Below are positions 51,794-58,832 of a stretch of DNA of 64,000 nucleotides, piece after piece. Below the pieces are notes generated by a model, which was given only the letters and a program-made list of their open reading frames with translations, did not search any database and had not been told where the DNA came from. Position 1 is the first letter of the stretch. Every line of letters begins with the position of its first letter. The stretch comes from Cytophagales bacterium Alg240-R148 (GTDB lineage: Bacteria; Bacteroidota; Bacteroidia; Cytophagales; Cyclobacteriaceae). The stretch lies in assembly GCA_900537185.1 (NCBI GenBank), contig LS999826.1, positions 1,320,379-1,384,378 on the forward strand. The letters are read 5' to 3'. The position numbers and the translations under genes were made by a program.

Positions 51794-54025
51794 TTAGGAT
51801 TTCGTTAAAAGGGCAATTTTTTCTTCGTTATTATCTAGGTACTTAATTATTGCAGTTTTTTGAATTTTATCTTTTAGTAAAGGCAACTGGTCTCCAACAA
51901 CGGTGAGTGCAGACCCCAGAGCCCTAACATGCAGCGGGTACTTCCAGAAATCCTCCATTGCTTCGAAAATATTTTTAATCTGGGGCTCATGGGTAGTTTT
52001 TTCGTTGTTGGATATTCCAGCCAAAAGCATTCTTAAGCCCTCTACAAAATTGGCCCAATTTTCTGCCGTAGCTGGGTTGTTCCGCATATTGCTAGCCAAA
52101 GAATATACCCCTCTTCCTCCTGTGTTTTGATTTTTTTCGTATTGTGCGAGGCCTTTATAACCAGCTTTCTTTAACGTTCTAGCCAATGCATCTGCATAAA
52201 TTTGGACCGTCGCATAGGGGTCGTTGTAATAAAGCAACCAAGCAGCACCGTAGTACTTGGACATTAACTCATGGTTGGTGCGTAGTGGAAAATCTTTCCA
52301 GTAGGGCATGGACCTTCCCAATGCATCGGCTATAAAATTGTTGTTGTTCTTAACTACCGAATACAAGGACAACAACAACGGATGGAATACCCCAGCGTCT
52401 ACAACCAGTTGTATTTGCATATCAAAATCTTGTTTGTCTTTTAGTTTCTTAAACAAATCTGGTAAAGCTTGGTCCATATAATCTGGAGGTAGAATACCCC
52501 AGTTGATGCCTTCTGAAACAAATTGTTCTAGTTTTTGAGTCGTTAGGTTTTTGGCTTTTTGATGGAGGTTCATTCCGAGGGCATATGCAAAGTCCGATAA
52601 AATTGGAGTACCAGAATGGTTGGCCATTTTATTCATAGAAGCGCTAAAATCGATTTCCCAAGCCAAAGCGTCGTTTTGAAACGTATTTTCATAACTTCTA
52701 ATGCCTTCGTAGTTGATTTGCTGAATTCCCTTTTCATTTTCTCTCTGGGATTTTCGCCAAATTTTTCTGTTCTCATCTCCAAACGATAGAAGGGAACCAA
52801 CTTTTAACCCAAAGCCCCAAGTTTTAGTAACGGATAATACATCTGTTTTTAAAAACGCAAGCGCATTAAATAAAGAAGGATCCTTTCTGTAACCAGTAAT
52901 GATTTCAGAGGTTCTACTCCATAAAATTGCTTTGTGGAATAACTCTAAGGTGGAACCTTTTATGTTGCATTCAAATACAGTATCAGACTCGCTTAAACGT
53001 TCGTATGCATAGCCTGCTTTTATTTCTAAAGTCTGGTTGGCTATTTTTAGGATTGTCGATTTTATTTTATTGATTTGGTTGGTGTAGTTTTCTTTGAATA
53101 GATCCAAGGGCTGTTCTGCATCCCATTTTAAGCGTTCGCTAATCTTTTGTACAATTTTCAATTGTTTTTCACTGAGCTCCGATAGTATGTTTTTTTCAAT
53201 AATAGCCTTCAGTTCTTCGGAAGTGGTATCGAATATGGCATCGCTCATTTGGTCTATGATAGGCCCTATGTTCTCGCTATCCAGAATTTTTGCAGTTACC
53301 TCAACGGCAATGGCGCCTTTGGCCGATCTGCTCTTAGACTTATGAATGGATATTTGGTAGGCATCAGAATCCGTTTTAACAATGGTATTTGTAAAGGCAT
53401 CTTTTATTGTAACCTCAAAGGAAACGGAGGCACTATAGCCAATGTCTACATGGAGCACTTCGTTTACATCGAGCCATTTAGAGAATATTTTGAGTGAGGA
53501 AGTGAAGATATCTGCCCAACTCACCTTGATGTTGCCTTGCACGCTTCCCTGGTACTGTAAAGAAACGGCTTCGTTTGGTTTAAGTTTTTTTATCGACTCT
53601 AATGAAAAAATATTGTTCAAATTGGCAACATCAGTAACAATGGCAGCTGGAACCGTTGCGTTGCTGTCGTGTTCTTTATAAACGGAACTGACCAATTTGC
53701 TTTCTGTGTCGATACCTATTTTCCCATAATCGAAACTGCCACTCGCGGCTGCTTTTATTTGAGCCATGCAGCGGTATTTTAACCAGGCTTTGTTTTCTCG
53801 GAATGGAATAGGGGCGCCATCTGCTCCGAAGATCTTATCGTCGTCTTTGTCTTGATTAGAATTGAACAGAAATAAATCCGCTTGACCTGAAGCACCCATT
53901 GTAATGGATAGTTGGTCTTCCCCGAGTTTGGTGTCTACTATGGTGGGATGATCTAATTCTTGAGCGCCCAAGTTCAAGGGCAAAGAGGGATCATTTAATT
54001 TTTTGTTTTCAAGAACTAGGTTCAT
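51794..54025 (-). CDS. Large cytoplasmic protein of unknown function (743 residues)
   Basis: I cannot assign a family. There is no signal peptide or obvious membrane segment. Residues about 30-250 are rich in alternating strands (for example VSLQYQGSVQGNIKVSWADIF and ASVSFEVTIKDAF), followed by helical segments with many Lys and Glu (about 260-340), and a C-terminal part rich in Trp, Tyr and Leu helices (SKYYGAAWLLYYNDPYATVQI; NPATAENWANFVEGLRMLLAG). Its start overlaps the membrane-protein stop by 4 bases and its stop is 12 bases before the M19-like start, so the three genes are one translation-coupled unit. Confidence 0.65.
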   Translation of the reverse strand: MNLVLENKKLNDPSLPLNLGAQELDHPTIVDTKLGEDQLSITMGASGQADLFLFNSNQDKDDDKIFGADGAPIPFRENKAWLKYRCMAQIKAAASGSFDYGKIGIDTESKLVSSVYKEHDSNATVPAAIVTDVANLNNIFSLESIKKLKPNEAVSLQYQGSVQGNIKVSWADIFTSSLKIFSKWLDVNEVLHVDIGYSASVSFEVTIKDAFTNTIVKTDSDAYQISIHKSKSRSAKGAIAVEVTAKILDSENIGPIIDQMSDAIFDTTSEELKAIIEKNILSELSEKQLKIVQKISERLKWDAEQPLDLFKENYTNQINKIKSTILKIANQTLEIKAGYAYERLSESDTVFECNIKGSTLELFHKAILWSRTSEIITGYRKDPSLFNALAFLKTDVLSVTKTWGFGLKVGSLLSFGDENRKIWRKSQRENEKGIQQINYEGIRSYENTFQNDALAWEIDFSASMNKMANHSGTPILSDFAYALGMNLHQKAKNLTTQKLEQFVSEGINWGILPPDYMDQALPDLFKKLKDKQDFDMQIQLVVDAGVFHPLLLSLYSVVKNNNNFIADALGRSMPYWKDFPLRTNHELMSKYYGAAWLLYYNDPYATVQIYADALARTLKKAGYKGLAQYEKNQNTGGRGVYSLASNMRNNPATAENWANFVEGLRMLLAGISNNEKTTHEPQIKNIFEAMEDFWKYPLHVRALGSALTVVGDQLPLLKDKIQKTAIIKYLDNNEEKIALLTKS

Positions 54026-54987
54026 GGTGTTTTTGGTGTTTTAGGTTTAGATCCGGACCCTCTGATGTTTACAATTTTACCCAATAAATCGAACCAAAAT
54101 GGAGCGCCTAAATAAATGGCCATTGCAGTTATAAGCCAGCCCATTGCCATAGAAGCATAGGCCATCATGCCATTTTTTTGGCTGGTGGTTTGGGTATTCC
54201 AACCTAATGGAATGGGCAATGCGCTAACTTCAGTTTGAATGGTTTGAATTTTCTCTTTTATACTTTTAAGGTCTTTATCGGAAACAGTTTTGGCTGTGTC
54301 CAAGTTGGTGTTGTACTTGGTTGAATCGCCAATGTTGATGATAATAGCACCATCTTTGTTGTAGTTTTCATATTCTTGAACGGCGAGATCTGCGAAGGCT
54401 TTGGCCTGTGTTGGGGATTTCCATAAATATTGCGTGATGGCAATGGTGTCAATATTGAGCCCTACACTTATCACAACTCCAATAATTAAAACAGTGCGTT
54501 TTGCTTTTCTAGCATACCAACCAGTTACCCGTTTCATTGCTTGTAAGTAGCTGTTTTCTAGCTGTTTGTAAAATTGATCTATTTTACCGAAAGATTGGTC
54601 CAACATACCCAACAACCATTTTTCAGTTTCTCCCTTAAAAATTGGATTGCCTTTAATTTTTGCTCTGATGTCTTCAACAGTTTGAGGCAATTCGTCTGTT
54701 CCTTTGATAATATCGATTACCGCTTGAGAAAAGGCTTCCGAAGGGATGTAGGAAGGGAAGCTGGCTTCGTTTTTACTCAACGATTTAATGTAAGGGCTTT
54801 CGACTATCTCTTGGCCAATTGTTTTCCAGTCTGAATGTAAAAAATTAAGGATGGCACCCTTTAAGTACTTTGGTCTTGTTTTTAAAAAAGTGAATATCAT
54901 TTCATTGACAGAGGATGCCAGTAAACCTAATAGGAAATATAAAAATGACAATCCTATTGCGATATCGATAATAGGTGAGTTGAACAT
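54022..54987 (-). CDS. Three-helix membrane protein of the conserved cassette
   Basis: 321 residues. One hydrophobic helix lies at the N-terminus (about 6-28, IAIGLSFLYFLLGLLASSVNEMI), one in the middle (about 165-187, VLIIGVVISVGLNIDTIAI) and one near the end (about 275-298, MAMGWLITAMAIYLGAPFWFDLLGKI). Soluble parts are helical. I recall similar proteins, with a C-terminal FWFDLLGKxVNIRGSG and an NIDTI segment, as widespread uncharacterised membrane proteins; this is unverified. It is the first gene of the cassette. The preceding 549-base gap holds its candidate promoter. Confidence 0.68.
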   Translation of the reverse strand: MFNSPIIDIAIGLSFLYFLLGLLASSVNEMIFTFLKTRPKYLKGAILNFLHSDWKTIGQEIVESPYIKSLSKNEASFPSYIPSEAFSQAVIDIIKGTDELPQTVEDIRAKIKGNPIFKGETEKWLLGMLDQSFGKIDQFYKQLENSYLQAMKRVTGWYARKAKRTVLIIGVVISVGLNIDTIAITQYLWKSPTQAKAFADLAVQEYENYNKDGAIIINIGDSTKYNTNLDTAKTVSDKDLKSIKEKIQTIQTEVSALPIPLGWNTQTTSQKNGMMAYASMAMGWLITAMAIYLGAPFWFDLLGKIVNIRGSGSKPKTPKTP

Positions 54988-55031
54988 AACAAGTGATTTT
55001 GAAATAAGGAATTAAAATAGTTGAATTTTAT

Positions 55032-55072
55032 AATTTATACAATTATAAATTGTGTTAAAATTATTGCTACAA
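55032..55072 (-). promoter_or_regulatory. Candidate promoter and operator of the three-gene cassette
   Basis: Minus strand TTG (55072 to 55070), 22 bases, then TATAATTG (55047 to 55040), one mismatch from consensus. A perfect inverted repeat with 8-base arms, AATTTATA-CAAT-TATAAATT (55032-55051), covers the -7 box. AT-rich repeats arise easily, so this is a moderate call. Confidence 0.4.
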
Positions 55073-55166
55073 CCAGAATTGTTATTCTGTTTTATTTTTT
55101 TGTATTAAAAATAGCGAGGGAATATGCTGCATGTAGGAAGGAAGTGCTGATTGTTTCCAAAGGGTC

Positions 55167-55199
55167 AAAAAAAAATAGCACGAAATTATTCGTGCTATT
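55167..55199 (-). terminator. Hairpin with minus-strand T tract
   Basis: AATAGCACGAA / TTCGTGCTATT, 11-base arms and a 4-base loop (55174-55199), followed on the minus strand by nine T residues. It is a good terminator for a transcript coming from the right, and it lies upstream of the cassette. Confidence 0.7.
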
Positions 55200-55261
55200 A
55201 CCCTATAGTTTAAATAACCCACAAAACCAACTTGGCGATATGTGTCATATAAAGATTAACA

Positions 55262-55333
55262 ATTAAAAAAGAACCCCGGAGAATTACTTCTTATTTAGGC
55301 GCATGATAAAACATACCGGGGTCCAATTTTTTT
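55262..55333. terminator. Long-loop GC-rich hairpin with T tracts on both sides
   Basis: ACCCCGG (55273-55279) pairs with CCGGGGT (55316-55322) around a 36-base loop. T tracts follow on the minus strand (55272 to 55262) and on the plus strand (55327-55333). It probably ends the FNR-like transcript; the large loop could be part of a small RNA. Confidence 0.5.
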
Positions 55334-55536
55334 AAATAGAAGAAACCTTAGGTTTAGGTTTATAGACGTTTGGATTTTGTTTCTTACTACATTACAAACT
55401 TACTACTTCTGGAGCCTTGGTTATATGCAGTAGTACATGCCTGAATCCTTTTTTGTACAGAAAATAAACTGCGATTCTGCATAAACCCATTGGTTGTTTA
55501 AAACAGTTGGATGTTATCTAGAAAGGGGTAATAATT

Positions 55537-56250
55537 TCAGCTATCTAAAAAGTAATTATGTTCAGCTATTTCCTTGCTTAACAGTGCTACATCGGGGATT
55601 CCTAATTTTTTTCCTTTAGAAGTGATTAATTGCTCTTTTTTTAAAGCCGAAATTATTCTAATAACTTGTTCTTCTGTTGTACCAGCAAAGTCTGCTATTT
55701 CTCTTCGAGACAACGGTACGTTTAAGTAGCCTTCCTGTACCCCGAATTTTCTGTTGATGTATAAAAACGCGTCAATTACTTTTTCTCTAACAGTCATTTG
55801 AGCAAGTGTCTTTACTTTGTTTTCGCTTTTGTGCAACTCTTCGGCATAAAACAACATAAAGTCATAGGTCAGTTTTGGAATGCTGAGAAGCATTTGTTGT
55901 AAAACTTCTAACGTAAAGTTGCACAATTGTGTGTCTACAAGTGCTACAGCGTGAATTTTATAAAACTGACCAACAGCAAACCCTCGATGGCCAATAGTTT
56001 CTCCGTTGTTGGCAAAACGGACAATTTGTTCTCTTCCGTAAATCCCTGTTTTCCCTACCTTAACTTTTCCGTCCCTAATAAAAAACAAACCATGAACAGG
56101 CGCCCCTTCCAAAATAAAATGCTGGCCCTTTTTACAAGTAATATTGTGTTTTTGCTCTGAAAATTCTTTTACCTGTTGCAAGTGGATGTTCTTCTTTATA
56201 ATACAATCGCTATTTTGACAATTGATACAGTTGGGCTTATGTTGGTTCAT
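55537..56250 (-). CDS. FNR-like Crp-family regulator with candidate iron-sulfur ligands
   Basis: 237 residues: an N-terminal cysteine region (C8, C11, C16), a cyclic-nucleotide-binding-type sensory domain (about 25-140), and a C-terminal helix-turn-helix (LSRREIADFAGTTEEQVIRIISALK, about 180-205). C110, in TQLCNFTLEVL, sits where E. coli FNR has C122, and the three N-terminal cysteines match C20/C23/C29 in order and approximate spacing. A [4Fe-4S] oxygen sensor is therefore likely. The recognition helix has E-x3-R where FNR has E-TIS-R, with the FNR serine replaced by isoleucine. A perfect -7 box lies about 76 bases upstream. Confidence 0.85.
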   Translation of the reverse strand: MNQHKPNCINCQNSDCIIKKNIHLQQVKEFSEQKHNITCKKGQHFILEGAPVHGLFFIRDGKVKVGKTGIYGREQIVRFANNGETIGHRGFAVGQFYKIHAVALVDTQLCNFTLEVLQQMLLSIPKLTYDFMLFYAEELHKSENKVKTLAQMTVREKVIDAFLYINRKFGVQEGYLNVPLSRREIADFAGTTEEQVIRIISALKKEQLITSKGKKLGIPDVALLSKEIAEHNYFLDS

Positions 56251-56325
56251 TTTTGTAGGGCTCTGTGAAAGTTCATTTTTTGATTATTAAAAACACTTCA
56301 TGATTAAAATTTTATATTAAATTAT

Positions 56326-56333
56326 CAAAAATA
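56326..56333 (-). promoter_or_regulatory. -7 box of the FNR-like gene
   Basis: On the minus strand TATTTTTG, a perfect match. No TTG at the right distance; a leader of about 70 bases is predicted. Confidence 0.45.
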
Positions 56334-56475
56334 GGGTTGTTTTTTACCCTTGTCATGTAAAAAATATGATATTTTTAATAACGCACCTTGTTAATTTAAT
56401 TCTGTTCAATCAATTGTATGGAATAGAGATTTAATTGGGACTGGGGATACAGCTGAAAATTGTTGATATTTGAAA

Positions 56476-56937
56476 ATGTTTCATATATATACCGACGGAA
56501 GTTGCCAAACCCAATTGAAAATAGGTGTTTGGGCATTTGTAGTGCAAGGGGCAGAGGAGGCGCAATTCGGAGTTGAGGAAAATACAACCAACAATGCTAT
56601 GGAATTACAAGCAGCGATTGAGGCTATTGATTGGGCCATCAAGAGGAACGAACCCAAAGTGGCTTTGTTCACGGACTCCCAATATGTTCACCAGTTGCCA
56701 AAGAGGATGGAGGCATTACAATGCGCACAATTTACTACCAAAGCGGGTAAACCGATAAGGAATCAAATTAGGGTAATTAAGTTGAACGATTTGTTATCTA
56801 CTATATTGGTTGAGATCCATAAAGTCCCCGCACATTCAAAAGACCCACAATTTAAAGACAACAGAGCTGTGGATATTTTTTGCAGACAGCAACTGAGGCT
56901 GGAATGCAATAAAAGAAAAACTACCTTATCCAATTAA
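56476..56937 (+). CDS. rnhA: Ribonuclease HI
   Basis: 153 residues. Degrades the RNA strand of RNA-DNA hybrids. The four catalytic carboxylates are in IYTDGS, NNAMELQAA, LFTDSQYV and DNRAVDIF, in the usual order. The C-terminal KVPAHSKDPQFKDNRAVDIF takes the place of the VKGHAGHPENERCDELA loop, so the handle region is short. The ATG at 56476 is preferred; a TTG two codons earlier is possible. The aldose-epimerase-like gene begins one base after its stop, so the two form an operon. Confidence 0.86.
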   Translation: MFHIYTDGSCQTQLKIGVWAFVVQGAEEAQFGVEENTTNNAMELQAAIEAIDWAIKRNEPKVALFTDSQYVHQLPKRMEALQCAQFTTKAGKPIRNQIRVIKLNDLLSTILVEIHKVPAHSKDPQFKDNRAVDIFCRQQLRLECNKRKTTLSN

Positions 56938-56938
56938 T

Positions 56939-57814
56939 ATGCATTTATTAGAGTTAAAAAATTCAGAGTTAAAAGTAGAAATAAATAAAGTCGGAGCCGA
57001 AATTCATTCTATTCAAAGTGGAGTGCATGGAATCGAATACATATGGCAAGGAAATCCCAGTATTTGGAATGGTAGGGCCCCTGTTTTATTTCCCATTATA
57101 GGCGCTCTAAAAAATGGGCAGTATGCTCATAACGGGTTGCAGTATACCTTGGGGAAACACGGTTTTATTAGACATAACCCATCTTTTGAAATTGAAAAAC
57201 ATACATCGGATACCTTGGTGTTGGTGTTAAAATCCAATGCAGATACGATAGGCGTATACCCATTTGATTTTAAATTCACGATGGATTTTACTTTAGAAGC
57301 CAATCAACTAAGGGTTTCCCATTGGGTAGAAAACAAGTCCGCAACCGATATGTATTTTTCATTGGGGGCCCACCCTGCTTTTAATTGCCCCTTGGACATA
57401 GGAACTTACGAAGATTGGTTTGTGGAGTTTAATAAATCGGAAACGGCATCTAGTATAAATGTAAACCCCAATGGCCTGATTGAGCGCAATACCACAGAAT
57501 GTCTGGTAGATAGCAATATTTTGCCCTTAACCAATGCAACTTTTATTAAGGATGCCCTAATTTTTCATAACCTTCAGTCCAATCAAGTCAGCTTAAAAAG
57601 TAAATTATCCGAACGTTCTGTTGTTATGGATTTTACTGGCTTTCCGTTTATGGCATTTTGGGCGAAACCCAATGCCCCTTACATCTGTTTTGAACCATGG
57701 TTCGGGATTGGCGATTACACAGATGCAAGTGGGCTTTTGCAAGAAAAAGAAGGTACCATTCAATTGGCCCCAAACGGGGGTTTTGAAGCGCATTATGATC
57801 TTTTTTTTCTATAA
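56939..57814 (+). CDS. Aldose 1-epimerase family protein (LacX/YeaD-like)
   Basis: 291 residues of the galactose-mutarotase fold, cytoplasmic. Visible are GAEIHSIQS near the start, EYIWQGNPSIWNGRAPVLFPIIG, the substrate-binding histidines (KHGFIR; LGAHPAFNCP), and a terminal acidic residue in CFEPWFGIGDY. Members interconvert the anomers of hexoses or act on phosphorylated sugars; which sugar is not known. It lies one base after rnhA, a coupling that need not mean a shared job. Confidence 0.84.
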   Translation: MHLLELKNSELKVEINKVGAEIHSIQSGVHGIEYIWQGNPSIWNGRAPVLFPIIGALKNGQYAHNGLQYTLGKHGFIRHNPSFEIEKHTSDTLVLVLKSNADTIGVYPFDFKFTMDFTLEANQLRVSHWVENKSATDMYFSLGAHPAFNCPLDIGTYEDWFVEFNKSETASSINVNPNGLIERNTTECLVDSNILPLTNATFIKDALIFHNLQSNQVSLKSKLSERSVVMDFTGFPFMAFWAKPNAPYICFEPWFGIGDYTDASGLLQEKEGTIQLAPNGGFEAHYDLFFL

Positions 57815-57827
57815 CAAATAAAGAATA

Positions 57828-58715
57828 TCAGTCATTTTCTAAAGATTTTATTTTTGAGGCGATCCAACCTTGTTCAGGCGCTAAAGACAATGCTCTTTTA
57901 TAGGATTTTTTTGCTTCTTTTGTACGTCCTAGTAACTCTTGTACTTTTCCTAAATTGCTGTAAGTAAAATATTGATCTGGATACAGTTTTTGATTGATTT
58001 TAAAAACTTCTAATGCCGCAGGAAGTTGTACAGCATACATTAGTACATATCCGTAGGTATTTAATTCATACGGGCTTTTGGTGTTTCCTTTGAACTGATC
58101 TACCCAAAATTTTTGTTTTTTTTGAGTTGCTGCTATTCCATGGGTATTTAAAGATTGATCGAATGTTGCAACGCAATTGTAATTGGGTGTGTAACTATTA
58201 TTTATTATAGATTGTAAGTCCAACTCCAAGCTTTCCACCGGGCTTTCCACTATTCTATTATGCATTTTGTTGTGGGATACGATAAAGGTTGGCACCCTAT
58301 GAATGTTAAGACCAATTTGTTCTCCACCTGGGCTTTGTTTGTAGGTGTTGGCGGCTTTGTCAACACAAACGATTTTTATTTTGTTATTTTCAATTCCCAT
58401 TGTTTCCATAACTTTTAGAAAACGAGGGACCTCCCGTTTGCTATCCCCACACCATGTTCCCATAAAAATTGTAACCGAGTCTATTGCTTTCGCTGCTTCC
58501 TTTAAATTTTTAATTTCTGATGGTGCTACTTGGTATGCATTGAATTCTTTAGTAAACCAAGTTGCATAAGGAGCCTCCGATAGTGCAGGTGCGGTTATTT
58601 CTCCCAATAACAAGGGTATACCGCTGTTGTCTATAAAACTCCTATTTAGGGGAGTGTTTTGTCCAAAACCAACTTGGACACTCATTAGACAACTAATAAG
58701 TAGTAATTTTTTCAT
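57828..58715 (-). CDS. Thioredoxin-fold protein with C-terminal TPR
   Basis: 295 residues with a signal peptide (to GFGQ, residue 19), so periplasmic or secreted. The thioredoxin-like part (about 60-185) has the active-site-like segment GTWCGDSKRE (W88-C89-G90-D91-S92), a single-cysteine version of CxxC, and the cis-proline HRVPTFIV (P142). The C-terminal part (about 215-290) is a TPR-like pair, YFTYSNLGKVQELLGRTKEAKKSYKRALSLAP. A single Cys suggests a reductase of other thiols or a non-redox binding role. The start codon lies in the stem of a long hairpin (58713-58758). Confidence 0.78.
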   Translation of the reverse strand: MKKLLLISCLMSVQVGFGQNTPLNRSFIDNSGIPLLLGEITAPALSEAPYATWFTKEFNAYQVAPSEIKNLKEAAKAIDSVTIFMGTWCGDSKREVPRFLKVMETMGIENNKIKIVCVDKAANTYKQSPGGEQIGLNIHRVPTFIVSHNKMHNRIVESPVESLELDLQSIINNSYTPNYNCVATFDQSLNTHGIAATQKKQKFWVDQFKGNTKSPYELNTYGYVLMYAVQLPAALEVFKINQKLYPDQYFTYSNLGKVQELLGRTKEAKKSYKRALSLAPEQGWIASKIKSLEND

Positions 58716-58758
58716 AGCTTTTTTCTTACAAGGTAATGGGCCACCTTAAAAAGCTATG
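58713..58758 (-). promoter_or_regulatory. Hairpin that buries the start codon of the thioredoxin/TPR gene
   Basis: On the minus strand CATAGCTTTTT pairs with AAAAAGCTATG (11 bases; the last three are the ATG start), with an inner stem AAGGT / ACCTT and a short bulge. The leader RNA can fold so that the start is paired. It may be a translational control element. Confidence 0.5.
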
Positions 58759-58785
58759 TTAACAAAAAGTGAAAAAAAGTTAATG

Positions 58786-58825
58786 AAAAGTTAAGAAGGC
58801 CACCCGGTCTGAATGGCCTTCTTAA
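58786..58825 (-). terminator. Terminator after the giant T9SS cargo gene
   Basis: TTAAGAAGGCCA / TGGCCTTCTTAA, perfect 12-base arms (58791-58802 and 58814-58825) and an 11-base loop, followed on the minus strand by CTTTTC. The gene stops at 58833. Confidence 0.75.
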
Positions 58826-58832
58826 TTTATAT

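Larger units (their letters stand above)
54988..55536. other. 549-base gene-free stretch with structured elements
   Basis: No convincing coding frame on either strand. It contains an inverted repeat and -7-like box near the start (promoter of the cassette, minus), two minus-directed hairpin/T-tract elements, a tandem TTAGGT-type run (55348-55361) and a CTTACTAC direct repeat (55383-55390 and 55399-55406). It may encode a small RNA or a long 3' region of the FNR-like gene. Confidence 0.5.

Noticed and set aside
51794-54987. Assigning the cassette to phage defence or contractile injection systems
   Set aside because: No nuclease, NTPase, helicase, TIR, caspase or tail-protein motif is visible in any of the three products.
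55021-55266. An 81-codon plus-strand frame in the gap before the FNR-like gene
   Set aside because: It starts at TTG, runs through a terminator hairpin and the candidate cassette promoter, and its composition (AT-driven I, N, K) is that of random AT-rich DNA.
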